The notes under the pieces were generated by a model that saw only the letters and a program-made list of their open reading frames with translations, had not been told where the DNA came from and made no database searches. A stretch of DNA of 64,000 nt from Sinosporangium siamense. Lineage in GTDB: Bacteria; Actinomycetota; Actinomycetes; Streptosporangiales; Streptosporangiaceae. A program made the translations under genes and the position numbers. Below are positions 8,680-16,274 of this stretch, in pieces. Location: contig NZ_BOOW01000006.1 in the NCBI RefSeq assembly GCF_016863435.1, forward strand, positions 62,001 through 126,000, written 5' to 3'. Every line of letters starts with the position of its first letter. Positions within the stretch are counted from its first letter, which is position 1.

Positions 8680-10418
8680 TCCTGGCGCCCTTCACGCTGG
8701 ACGATGAGGATTTCGCACGTGGCGCGCCCGCCGCCGTCACCGCGATATCTCGCCGAGGACAGCAGCAGGAAACGGAGGTCGCCGGGGCAGGACCGCCGGC
8801 CTTCCTGGATCGAGCTCTGCGCCGCGTCGGCGTCCGCGGCGGGCACGTCGGAGACGAGCAGCGCGATCTGCCGCTTCCTGGCGATGCCGAACAGCCGGTC
8901 CCAAGGCGCGGCCACAGCCGCCCGCACGGTGCTTTCCCGGTTCGGACGCAGAATCCGGCGCAACGTCTTGGCACGTTCGCCGTCGAGCTTCTGCATGGCG
9001 CGGTTCAGGTTGTAGTCGCCGCCCCGGGAGAAGTAGCCGTCGAGCAGGGCGGCCAGCTCGGAGGGCGCCGGTTCCCGGTCGGCGGCGGCTTTCTCCAGGG
9101 CGTTGAAGAGTTCCGTCGCGGGATCGGCCGTCTTCCGGGGGGAGCTGCTGTCCTTCTTGGGGGGCCTGTCCTGCGTAGGTTTCTCCCCGGCCAGTCTCGC
9201 GGTCCACTCCGCGGCGACGAGGGCGGTAGGTCCTGGGGCCGCCTGGTGATTGGCGGCGGACACGTGATCGGTCGTCAGCCACGCGGGGTCGCTCAGCAGG
9301 CGGCCCATCTCCTTCGGCTCAAGCCGGTGGGACGTCTTTCTCCGCCAGACGAGCATCAGGTCGTTCTCGCCTCTGACCGCCGGCCGGCGTGAGCCGTACC
9401 CCACCAACCCCGACAGCAGCGGGGAGAGCTCCGCGTAGTGCACGTCCAGCGCGCGAAACTCCGGGATGAGCTGCGTGAACAGCTTCAACGCCTCGCCGCC
9501 GGCCTGCCGCTCCCCGGGGGAACGCCCGGCCTTTCCGCCCGGCCGCCCGTCACCGGCCTCCACGAGGAACGTGGCCGACAGTCCCGAGGCGATGGCCCTG
9601 GACCGGTTCAAATCGACGATGCGATGCGGGATCGCACCCACCCTGCGCCCCATACGCTCCATGGCCCGGGCCCTCATGGAGATCGCCTGGAGCAGGATCG
9701 CGTGTGCCATCGTGGTGCCGATCAGGGTCTGCCCGTCGAAGAGCGACACCGAGACGTTTCTCAGTCCGGTACGGCTGTCGCCCAGCGGATTGACGTCCAT
9801 CAGGGCGAGGTCGGACACGCCTTCGAAGCGGCGGAGGTTCTCCTGGACCCGGCTGAGATGAGCCTGGGAGAACGACGTGATGTAGCGGGTGGTGAGCTGG
9901 TTCGAGCTGTCGGCCAGCCGCCGCGACCCCTGCGGATCCACCCCGCGCGGGCCGTGCGCCGCCCGGCCGGACAGGGCGATCAGTGACGGGGAGTGCTGGC
10001 GCAGCAGGTTGGTGACCAGCTCGCGCTGCATGTCGGTGAGGACCTCCACGGCGTGCAGATCCGGCGAGAGCCAGCCCTTCGGCTGCTCCTCCTCGGCCAC
10101 ATAGGCCGCGGGCACGAGGGTGCCGCCGAGCTCGGCGACCCTTTTGGCCAGCCGGGACACCGCGGTGCCGAGCGCCGAGGCGACCCGTGCCCGCACGGCC
10201 GGGCCGAACAGCCACACCGGTCCGGTGTCGATCCACACGGCGCCCGGGAGGTTCTTGTCGGTGAGCAGGGTGCAGGGGCGCCCCTCCACCAGGGGCAGGG
10301 GCGGCGGTGAGGTGGCCAGGCGCTCGGCGATCTGGGCCGCCTGCCTCCCGAGGATCACGTAGGTCTTGGAGATGCGCTGCCGTAAGGAGGCATCGCGGTA
10401 TAACTGCGTCAGCGCCAT
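8676..10418 (-). CDS. Possible GCS2/glutamine-synthetase-fold ligase-like protein, cassette gene 2
   Basis: 580 residues, not matched to a named family. Two stretches resemble landmarks of carboxylate-amine ligases of the GCS2 (YbdK) type. HSPSLIALSGRAAHG followed by GSRRL corresponds to the LPLLLALSANSPF...SYR block. LRNVSVSLFDGQTLIGTT followed by AHAILLQAI corresponds to the EVRVFDAQ...LAALVQAL strand-helix. Such enzymes make amide bonds using ATP. Residues about 395-440 are a charged, disordered linker (KPTQDRPPKKDSSSPRK), followed by a C-terminal domain of about 140 residues that is unrecognised. Canonical ATP/metal ligands were not all identified, so it may be inactive or divergent. It lies 24 nt after the membrane-protein gene and overlaps the next by ATGA. 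Confidence 0.45.
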   Translation of the reverse strand: MALTQLYRDASLRQRISKTYVILGRQAAQIAERLATSPPPLPLVEGRPCTLLTDKNLPGAVWIDTGPVWLFGPAVRARVASALGTAVSRLAKRVAELGGTLVPAAYVAEEEQPKGWLSPDLHAVEVLTDMQRELVTNLLRQHSPSLIALSGRAAHGPRGVDPQGSRRLADSSNQLTTRYITSFSQAHLSRVQENLRRFEGVSDLALMDVNPLGDSRTGLRNVSVSLFDGQTLIGTTMAHAILLQAISMRARAMERMGRRVGAIPHRIVDLNRSRAIASGLSATFLVEAGDGRPGGKAGRSPGERQAGGEALKLFTQLIPEFRALDVHYAELSPLLSGLVGYGSRRPAVRGENDLMLVWRRKTSHRLEPKEMGRLLSDPAWLTTDHVSAANHQAAPGPTALVAAEWTARLAGEKPTQDRPPKKDSSSPRKTADPATELFNALEKAAADREPAPSELAALLDGYFSRGGDYNLNRAMQKLDGERAKTLRRILRPNRESTVRAAVAAPWDRLFGIARKRQIALLVSDVPAADADAAQSSIQEGRRSCPGDLRFLLLSSARYRGDGGGRATCEILIVQREGRQE

Positions 10419-10442
10419 TCAGCTGCCCTTCCGATCCCGTGG

Positions 10443-11675
10443 TCATCTGGATCGGTCGTTGAGTAAGTCCGTCACGAGACTTCGTACTTGGGGGAGCAGG
10501 GCCGTCAGCAGCACCGCCGTCGCGGCGGCCGCGGCCGTGCACCAGAGGAAAAGCCCGAGCCCCCCGTCCCCCCACAGCGCGCCCGCGGCGTAGGCCAGGC
10601 CGAAGGGCAGCCCGAGCGAGGTGAAAAGGCCGAGTGCGGCGACGACGCCGTGACTCGCCGCGGCCTCGATGTAACGCGCGGAAGAGGTGAGCCCCTCGGT
10701 CAAGTGCGCGATCAGCTGGGGGACCCGGTGTTGCTCTCTGTAACGCTCCAGGAGCTCATTGCCTTTTCCCCGGGTGGTGATCGTGTCCATTCCCACGGTG
10801 TTGCGCGCGGTGATCAGGCGTCCCTCCCATTCGGCCAGGGTGCCGCGGCGCAGCCGGAGCGTCTGGGTGCCGGCCAATTGATTGGCCAGCCGGTTGTATG
10901 TCGTGACCTGCATCGCGCCGAGTAGCACGGTGTCCAGATAAAGGGAGTGCGCATAGACCTGGGCGGCGGCCAGGAAATGCGCCTCCGCGCCCGGGTCGGG
11001 GGTCGTGCCGACAAAGGCCACACCGTCCCGCAGCACCAGCGCCCGCCAGCTTGCCGACAACCTCACCCGCCCCGAGAAAAGAGACTCGTCTTTCGGGTCG
11101 GGCGGAAAACGCTCCACCGGGGTCGCGGAGGCGAGAAGCCACAACCACTGGTCGACGGCGTCCCATTCCGCGTATTCCTCCGGCATGACCGGGACGGGAA
11201 AGCCGGTGAAGGAGACAAAGGACACCGTCTGCGCGCGGCGCGCGGGCCCGGCTTGGGCGGTGCCCGCCGGCAGGCGGGCACCGAGTGCGCCGGCGTCCGT
11301 GAGCGGGAGGGCCGCGAGGCGGCTCACCTCCGCGAGCGGATCGCCGCCCAGCTCGACGTGGTAGACCGCGAGTCCGCGATCGCCGTCGAGCGGGTCGCGC
11401 ACGAGCTCCAGGGCGCGCAGCACGCTTCCCGACAGGTCTTCCTCGACCGTCTTGTGCCATCGCGAGGGGCGGGCGGGGGTGCCGTACAGGGCTTCGCCGA
11501 CCCGGCCCTCGAAATAGCTCAATCTTCTGGCCCGGTCGGCGGCGGTTTCGTTCCGGGAAAGAAACGATCTCTGTGTGGAGGATGTGTGAAGTGGTAACGG
11601 TCCGGTTCGCCACTCCGGATCACGGTCGATCGTCACGGGGACAATGAGGCAGGTGCTGCGCCGTTGAAAGGGCAT
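10443..11675 (-). CDS. Membrane-anchored protein of unknown function, cassette gene 1
   Basis: 410 residues from ATG 11675, chosen because GGGAGGG sits just upstream; an ATG at 11711 would add 12 residues. The first 330 residues are soluble (LIVPVTIDRDPEWR at the start, later WRALVLRDGVAFVGTTPDPG). The C terminus holds two hydrophobic helices separated by a short glycine-rich loop (GVVAALGLFTSLGLPFGLAY, then LGLFLWCTAAAAATAVLLTALL) and a short basic tail. This layout, a large cytoplasmic part with a C-terminal hairpin anchor, superficially recalls CorA-like proteins, but no GMN motif is present. It opens the cassette, so it may anchor the complex. No family recognised. Confidence 0.7.
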   Translation of the reverse strand: MPFQRRSTCLIVPVTIDRDPEWRTGPLPLHTSSTQRSFLSRNETAADRARRLSYFEGRVGEALYGTPARPSRWHKTVEEDLSGSVLRALELVRDPLDGDRGLAVYHVELGGDPLAEVSRLAALPLTDAGALGARLPAGTAQAGPARRAQTVSFVSFTGFPVPVMPEEYAEWDAVDQWLWLLASATPVERFPPDPKDESLFSGRVRLSASWRALVLRDGVAFVGTTPDPGAEAHFLAAAQVYAHSLYLDTVLLGAMQVTTYNRLANQLAGTQTLRLRRGTLAEWEGRLITARNTVGMDTITTRGKGNELLERYREQHRVPQLIAHLTEGLTSSARYIEAAASHGVVAALGLFTSLGLPFGLAYAAGALWGDGGLGLFLWCTAAAAATAVLLTALLPQVRSLVTDLLNDRSR

Positions 11676-11711
11676 CAGCCCTCCCTCGCGGTCGAGTGTT
11701 GTCTGATGCAT

Positions 11712-12013
11712 TCGTTCACGGGTCGCTTCGGAGTGCGGGTCAGCCTAACACTCGGCCTTCATGCTTGAGTTGTTTTGCGATACCTGATGATCGTCTACAG
11801 CTCTAAGAGGGGAATTGGGGGCGTGAAATGAGTCTGTTTCGGGCGTGCTGAAAAAGCTGCACTGTTTTATGGCGGTGTCCCGTAGCCTATCCCTATTGTG
11901 GCAATAGCGCCTTTTGGGATGCTTCAGCACTTGCAGGGCATTGTGGAGGTTCGCGCGGCTTGTTGCGTTCGTGTGGGATTGAGCCACTGTGTGCCGCGTG
12001 TGCCCTGCGGCGG
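11712..12013. other. Relatively AT-rich spacer upstream of the four-gene cassette
   Basis: About 300 nt with lower GC than its surroundings and no convincing gene. On the minus strand a TAGGCT box at 11742-11747 could be a -10 element for the cassette, giving a leader of roughly 60 nt to ATG 11675; no good -35 is visible. The AT-rich patch is compatible with a regulatory region or a transfer boundary. Confidence 0.35.
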
Positions 12014-12568
12014 TCAGTCCTGCGGTGTCAGAGGAAGAGGACGGCCGACGATGGCGTAGTGCTCGTGGCCCCCGGGGAAGACGAACTGGCTGAGCAGGTC
12101 GCGGAAGCCCATGTTGCGGTAGAGGTGGCGGGCCGCGGTCGGCTGGTCGTGCGTGGAGAGGACGGCGGTGCGCTCCTTGCGGCCCTCACACAAGGCGTGG
12201 ATCATGCGCCGCCCGATGCCCTTGCCCTGGTGGTCCGGGTGCACGTGGATCTCGGCCAGCTCAAGGGTGTCGTCAAGCCACTCGTGACTGCTCTCGCTGC
12301 CCAGCCGCTCGGCCACGGCCCGGCTGATGACGTCGTGCCACCACTGCCCGGGCACCCCGTGGAAACCGTATGCGAACCCGACGGGAGTGCCGTCGGTCAG
12401 CTCGGCAAAGATGCAGGTGAAGTCGGGATATGTGGCGTGATTGCGCATGATGCTCTTGCGGCCCGACAGCTGATCGGCCGGGGGGCGCATCGCCGCGCTG
12501 TAGATGGAGATCACCGGCTCCAGTTGTGCGGTGAACCCATCGCTGCCTACCCGCCGCAGTCCGATCAC
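12014..12568 (-). CDS. GNAT-family N-acetyltransferase
   Basis: 184 residues from GTG 12568. The GNAT core is clear: LELAEIHVHPDHQGKGIGRRMI contains the acetyl-CoA pyrophosphate-binding R/Q-x-x-G-x-G/A motif, followed by AVLSTHDQPTAARHLYRNMGF, the motif-B helix typical of these enzymes. An upstream in-frame extension to 12784 is unlikely because it encodes an unrelated, cysteine-rich tract. A TAGTGT box seven bases before GTG 12568 suggests a leaderless transcript and supports this start. The acceptor substrate cannot be predicted and neighbours give no hint. Confidence 0.8.
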   Translation of the reverse strand: MIGLRRVGSDGFTAQLEPVISIYSAAMRPPADQLSGRKSIMRNHATYPDFTCIFAELTDGTPVGFAYGFHGVPGQWWHDVISRAVAERLGSESSHEWLDDTLELAEIHVHPDHQGKGIGRRMIHALCEGRKERTAVLSTHDQPTAARHLYRNMGFRDLLSQFVFPGGHEHYAIVGRPLPLTPQD

Positions 12569-12575
12569 GCACGGC

Positions 12576-12581
12576 ACACTA
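12576..12581 (-). promoter_or_regulatory. Probable -10 box of leaderless GNAT gene
   Basis: On the minus strand TAGTGT is followed by seven bases and the GTG at 12568. The spacing resembles the other leaderless genes of this window. Confidence 0.4.
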
Positions 12582-12878
12582 GCAGGATCGAAGGGAACCA
12601 CTGGAGCGCACCCACAAGCACACCCGACCGTAAAGGACCCACAGAGCCCCGTAAGTGTGCACCAACCGTGGGTTTCCTGGCGCAGGTGCCGACCGGGCAG
12701 GGGATCGGTATGGGCCGCTTCTTGTCGAGGAAACGGGTAAGTGCTCGTGCGGAAGTCAATAACGCCATTGCCCGGAGGTGGCATCTGTGGGCCGGTCGCC
12801 CCGTAACGCGCTATTCGCCCTTTCTTCGGCTAACCGGATCTGTATTGGGATCGGGCCTTGTGGAAAAGCAGAAATGGG

Positions 12879-13082
12879 TCAGCGTCCTGGAGGGTGAGGC
12901 CGAAGGGCTTCATGGTGCCGTGCCTGTGCCTCCTCGTCGCGGGGAGCCTCGCGGAATGTGCTCGGGCTGACGCCGTTGACCCCCTTGAAGGCGCTGCTGA
13001 AGCTGAACGCGTCCGCGTAGCCCACGCGCCTGGCCACCGAGGCGATGGTGACGTCGCGCTCGGCCAGCGGCTCGGCGGCCAA
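12879..13082 (-). pseudogene. Remnant of an AraC/XylS-family regulator
   Basis: The minus frame encodes only the second half of an AraC-type DNA-binding domain: PLAERDVTIASVARRVGYAD followed by AFSFSSAFKGVNGVSPSTFR. This is the classic second helix-turn-helix with its conserved P-x-x-[FY]R ending. The effector domain and first helix-turn-helix are missing. Upstream sequence changes abruptly into a repeat-bearing tract (13088-13430), so the gene appears truncated by rearrangement. No RBS-start pair gives a full protein. Intact family members bind DNA and respond to small molecules; this piece is unlikely to be functional. Confidence 0.7.
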
Positions 13083-13087
13083 GACAT

Positions 13088-13429
13088 CCGCACCGGTCTG
13101 CCCGCTGTCAACGTCGGGATGGGCTGTTCAGCCCTGACCGCGACCCCGCACCGGTCTGCCTGCCGCGCTGCTCCAGGTCGAGCCGGCCTGTGAGTCGGAT
13201 CTGATGACGGTCTGGCGGGAGCAGTCGCACTCCACCTGTGTGGAGTCGGCGACCAGCCCAGCTTCCCACGGCCGTCTGGCAGCGCCGAATTCCGCCGCTC
13301 AGAACGATGTGGCTCAGGCCACGTGGTGAGCCGCAGGCTGAGCGGCCGTGGGCCGTGGGAGGCGCCGGGATGGGCTGTTCGGTCCTGACCGGGACGCCCG
13401 CACCGGTCTGCCCGCTGTCTTCAGCCGGC
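13088..13429. repeat. Imperfect direct repeats flanking an unassigned tract
   Basis: GCACCGGTCTGCC occurs near 13089, 13148 and 13410; the first and third continue as CGCTGTC. GGGATGGGCTGTTC starts at 13116 and again at 13367, each followed by a similar CCTGACCG stretch. The roughly 200 nt between them show no gene I can name. The arrangement looks like a decayed duplication, perhaps left by an insertion that truncated the AraC gene. Confidence 0.5.
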
Positions 13430-13870
13430 CAGGGGGATGCGGGTGGGGGTGGGGACGGTGTGGGTGGGGATGCCGAGGAGGGTTTCGACTGCGGTGACGA
13501 AGGTGGTTGCCTGGGTGGTGAGGTCGTCGGCGTCGGTGGCGGAGACGCCGCGGACCAGACCGGCCTCGGCGGCGGCGCGCACGGTGGCGCTCGCCGCGAA
13601 GTAGGCCGCCCAGTCGGCGAGTTGTGGCTCGGCCTTCGGGAGCAGCTCCCACGCGCTGCGCACCCGCCTGCGGCGGCCCTCGTGGAGGTGGGGGCGGGCC
13701 GCGATGACCGCGGCCGCGGCGCGAAGAGCGGCCATGTGGGCGGCGACATAACGCGCCGCCGGTGTGCGTGCGTCGGCGGCTTCGGCGAGACGGGCGTGGG
13801 CGTCGGCGAGGTGGGCTCGGACCTTGGTCGCGAGTGGTGCGGGCGTGAGCGCGATGGGTCTGGAAGTCAT
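13421..13870 (-). CDS. SAV_6107-type HEPN-domain protein
   Basis: 149 residues, almost entirely helical, from ATG 13870 with GGAGG upstream. The pattern AHMAALRAAAAVIAARP, then RRRRVRSAWELLPKAEPQLADW, AAYFAASATVRAAAEAG and DADDLTTQATTFVTAVE matches the SAV_6107 HEPN family of actinobacteria. HEPN proteins include RNases and nucleic-acid-associated helical bundles, but this family generally lacks the R-x4-6-H nuclease motif and none is obvious here. In other actinobacteria it is often beside error-prone DNA polymerase genes; here it is alone, next to a repeat-rich spacer. Function unknown. Confidence 0.75.
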   Translation of the reverse strand: MTSRPIALTPAPLATKVRAHLADAHARLAEAADARTPAARYVAAHMAALRAAAAVIAARPHLHEGRRRRVRSAWELLPKAEPQLADWAAYFAASATVRAAAEAGLVRGVSATDADDLTTQATTFVTAVETLLGIPTHTVPTPTRIPLAG

Positions 13871-14017
13871 TGCGTCAAACCTCCCTGGGTCGCCGCGGCC
13901 GGCTTGAAATCCGGCACTGACATCAGCGTGACAGACGGCACCGACAATTCCCGTGCGGGCACATGCGGGACCGCACCCGGCCTGAGGCACAGCCGCACGC
14001 CGGCACATCGCAGCCAA

Positions 14018-14175
14018 AGTGAACATATGCGGCCACGATGCATGCGTTGCCGCCATGGTGGACATATCGCAGCAGCTCTGGGGATCTATTGCGGCCGGAG
14101 CGAACACATTGTGGCTGCGGTGGACATATTGCGACCACAGTGAACCGCCGGCTGCGGTGGACACATTGCGGGCGG
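14018..14175. repeat. Degenerate GTGGACATATTGCGG-like repeats
   Basis: About seven diverged copies, including AGTGAACATATGCGG near 14020, GGTGGACATATCGCAG near 14057, GAGCGAACACATTGTGG near 14100, GCGGTGGACATATTGCG near 14118 and GCGGTGGACACATTGCG near 14154. Spacing is irregular at about 18-37 nt, unlike a CRISPR array. None of the six frames gives a conserved repeated peptide. Confidence 0.5.
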
Positions 14176-14322
14176 CCGGACGAGGAGCTTCCCCTCTCCC
14201 CGTCCGGCCGAACGCGCCCGATCTCGTCTCCGCCGACGACGAGGACGCGTCCTCCGCCCTTGGAGTCGCCCGGTGGACCGTCTGAAACGGTTGGGCCGAC
14301 GGTCCGCCGGGCGCTCCCCATG

Positions 14323-14397
14323 GATGTGAGCCGCGAGCTCACATCACGTTGATGTGAGCCGCGAGTCTCACATCACGCTATCGAACATAATTTCGAT
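14323..14397. promoter_or_regulatory. Cluster of three palindromes, operator-like
   Basis: GATGTGAGC-CGCGA-GCTCACATC at 14323-14345 has perfect 9-bp arms. GATGTGAG-8 nt-CTCACATC at 14351-14374 is a second copy 28 bp away. ATCGAA-CATAAT-TTCGAT at 14380-14397 is a third, unrelated palindrome. Tandem identical dyads spaced close to three helical turns look like an operator for a dimeric regulator, but no adjacent gene starts here. Confidence 0.45.
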
Positions 14398-14439
14398 GTA
14401 GGGTTCATGTCAACAGTTGTGCGAACAAAGATTCGATCC

Positions 14440-14474
14440 TGCTGCCTGCTGCCTGCTGCCTGCTGCCTGCTGCC
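14440..14474. repeat. Heptanucleotide tandem repeat (TGCTGCC)x5
   Basis: Five perfect consecutive copies of TGCTGCC. The unit is not a multiple of three and the tract lies outside any gene, so copy number is free to vary by slippage. Confidence 0.9.
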
Positions 14475-14603
14475 CGCGGCCTCCGGGGACGAGTCCTGTC
14501 TGTGGACCAACCGGCGCTGCGCGCAAGCCGAAGGGCGCACAAGCCGAGGGACGCCCAAGCCGAAGGACGCGCAACCAAACGTGGAAAGACGCGCAAACCA
14601 AAA

Positions 14604-14627
14604 GGGGCCCGGCGTGAGCCGGACCCC
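14604..14627 (-). terminator. Hairpin downstream of L,D-transpeptidase gene
   Basis: GGGGCCCGGC-GTGA-GCCGGACCCC forms a 10-bp stem with one mismatch and a 4-nt loop, 17 nt past the stop of the minus-strand gene. No long T-tract follows, as is usual for high-GC actinobacteria. Confidence 0.65.
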
Positions 14628-14644
14628 CTAGGACCAGTGAGCCG

Positions 14645-15484
14645 TTAGCGGCGGAAGGCGCCTCGTACGTGGACGGGGACGCCCTTGCCGAGCATGGCGG
14701 GGAGTTTGGCCGCGACGTGCATCGGTAGCCGGACGCACCCGTGGGAGGCGGGGGCGAGGGGGACCGAGAGGGCGCCGTGGAAGGCGATGCCGCCGTTGAA
14801 GAAGATCGGGTTGTAGAGCTGGCCCAGGTAGGACTTGTGCCAGCCTGAACGGCGCCACGTGGTCTTGTAGTCGCCGGTGGGGGTCTTTGAGTTGCCGCAG
14901 AACCGCTGGCGGCGGCCGTCCCATTCGGTTTCCTCGCAGTAGGGGATGCCGCTGCCGGACGAGATGTGGCTGATGAGCCGCACCTGGCCGCCGCGGTAGA
15001 GCACCACGATCTGCTTGGTCAGGTCGACCTCGGCCCGGTCGGGCTTGCCCTTGGGGACGAGCACGCGGGGGTTTCGCGGGTTCTCCAGGGCTTTCCACGT
15101 GGCCGAGGCGACCGAGCCCGCCTGGTTGGGGCGGATGCCGTGGATCTTCTGGAAGGCCCAGACGGCGGCCTGGGTGGCTCCGCCGTACCGGCCGTCGATC
15201 TTGCCGGGGTCGTAGGCGAGTTCCTTCAGCCGGAGCTGGAGGTCCTTGACCGCGGCGCCCTTGGACCCCACGCGGAGTCGTTTGCCGGGTGCTTTGAACG
15301 TTCCAAATGTCGCCGCGGATGCCGTTGGCGCGGCCGCGGTTGTTGTGTGCACGACGGCGGTTGCCGCTTCGGCGCGTGCCAGGAGCGGTGTGTCCGCTCC
15401 TATGGCGAGTCCGCCGATCAGTACGGCCCCCGCCGTTAAGAGAGCGGCCACCATCGGTCGCCGGCTACCCCCCACCAAAACCAC
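14645..15484 (-). CDS. Secreted L,D-transpeptidase with peptidoglycan-binding domain
   Basis: 279 residues. The N terminus is a signal peptide (RRPMVAALLTAGAVLIGGLA after basic residues). Residues about 65-130 are a peptidoglycan-binding domain type 1 (RLRVGSKGAAVKDLQLRL, then GKIDGRYGGATQAAVWAFQK). The rest is a YkuD catalytic domain with the nucleophile motif SHGCVRLP and the upstream catalytic histidine in GGIAFHGA. Such enzymes make 3-3 crosslinks in peptidoglycan outside the membrane. The GTG start at 15484 is preceded by a purine-rich GAGGGG. A terminator hairpin follows the gene. It is divergent from the YbaK gene. Confidence 0.88.
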   Translation of the reverse strand: MVLVGGSRRPMVAALLTAGAVLIGGLAIGADTPLLARAEAATAVVHTTTAAAPTASAATFGTFKAPGKRLRVGSKGAAVKDLQLRLKELAYDPGKIDGRYGGATQAAVWAFQKIHGIRPNQAGSVASATWKALENPRNPRVLVPKGKPDRAEVDLTKQIVVLYRGGQVRLISHISSGSGIPYCEETEWDGRRQRFCGNSKTPTGDYKTTWRRSGWHKSYLGQLYNPIFFNGGIAFHGALSVPLAPASHGCVRLPMHVAAKLPAMLGKGVPVHVRGAFRR

Positions 15485-15672
15485 CCCTCAGTTTCCTCGT
15501 CATCGGTGACCTCTCCGCCCCCCGGCGACCCCGTCCTGTCCGGACCCGGCTGTGTGGCGCGGTCGCTTCACGGGCGGGGAAAGGCTCAGTCCAGGGACAC
15601 TAGCGCAGAGATCAGACAATGCTTGACTTCGTCATGGAGACGTAATCAATCGCTTATCTGGGTCAATCTCCT

Positions 15673-15678
15673 TAGAGT
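15673..15678 (+). promoter_or_regulatory. Probable -10 box of leaderless YbaK-type gene
   Basis: TAGAGT is followed by six bases (GAGCGG) and GTG 15685, matching the leaderless spacing seen at several genes in this window. Confidence 0.5.
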
Positions 15679-15684
15679 GAGCGG

Positions 15685-16161
15685 GTGCCAGAAAAGTTGC
15701 CGCAGAACGCTGTGAAAGTCGCCACCGCCCTTCAGTCGCTGGGTGTGGCCGGGGAGATCGTGGTGCTGCCGGAGTCGGCGCCCACCGCCGCCACGGCGGC
15801 GGCTCAGCTGGGCTGTGAGGTCGGCGCCATCGCGAACAGCCTGATCTTCGACGCGGACGGCGCGCCGCTGCTCGTGCTGACGAGCGGCGCCCACCGGGTG
15901 AACACCGAGCTCATCGCCCGGATCGTCGGCGTGGTCAAGGTCAAGCGGGCCGCGCCCGAGTTCGTGCGGGAGGCCACGGGGCAGCCGATCGGCGGGGTCG
16001 CGCCCGTGGGCCACCCGGCTCCGGTGCGCACGCTGGTGGACAACTGGCTGAGCAAGTTCGACGTGGTGTGGGCGGCGGGCGGCCACCCGCACACGGTCTT
16101 CCCGACGTCGTTCGACGAGCTGGTACGGATCACCGGCGGCAAGCCCGTCGACGTGGAGTGA
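15685..16161 (+). CDS. YbaK/EbsC-type aminoacyl-tRNA deacylase
   Basis: 158 residues, single YbaK domain. Characteristic stretches are AAAQLGCEVGAIANSLIFDADG, PLLVLTSGAHRVNTELIA, EATGQPIGGVAPVGHP (the glycine-rich substrate loop) and DVVWAAGGHPHTVFPTSFDEL. Free-standing family members hydrolyse mischarged tRNA such as Cys-tRNA(Pro) or Ala-tRNA(Pro); the lysine used by YbaK probably corresponds to VVKVKRA. The exact tRNA target cannot be fixed from sequence. It is monocistronic, with a putative leaderless promoter. Confidence 0.85.
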   Translation: MPEKLPQNAVKVATALQSLGVAGEIVVLPESAPTAATAAAQLGCEVGAIANSLIFDADGAPLLVLTSGAHRVNTELIARIVGVVKVKRAAPEFVREATGQPIGGVAPVGHPAPVRTLVDNWLSKFDVVWAAGGHPHTVFPTSFDELVRITGGKPVDVE

Positions 16162-16274
16162 TGTCCAGGCCGCCGAGCCGTCACAAGACCCGCCGACGAC
16201 CTAGGCAAGCAAGACCGAGCCGCCCGCACGCCCCGCCGACGACCGGACCAAGGCCCGGGCCCGCGAAGTGGCGC

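Larger units (their letters stand above)
13871..14644. other. Long non-coding spacer with four kinds of repeats
   Basis: About 770 nt without a credible gene, upstream of the HEPN gene and downstream of the L,D-transpeptidase gene. It holds, in order, degenerate GTGGACATATTGCGG-like repeats, two near-identical palindromes plus a third palindrome, a heptanucleotide tandem repeat, a degenerate CAAGCCGAAGGACG repeat (about 14520-14600) and a terminator hairpin. The density of repeats suggests an unstable locus or the remains of a lost element. Confidence 0.6.

Noticed and set aside
11745-11987. 80-codon minus frame upstream of the four-gene cassette
   Set aside because: No RBS, no domain, and composition unlike coding sequence of this genome; more likely a regulatory spacer.
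12569-12784. N-terminal extension of the GNAT protein
   Set aside because: The extra 72 residues are unlike the family, and the TAGTGT box before GTG 12568 fits a shorter leaderless gene.
13108-13420. Extension of the HEPN gene region or a transposase fragment
   Set aside because: No transposase motif (DDE or similar) is visible, and the minus frames are interrupted; treated as repeat-bearing scar.
14018-14175. CRISPR array
   Set aside because: Repeats are diverged and spacing is irregular; no cas genes are present.
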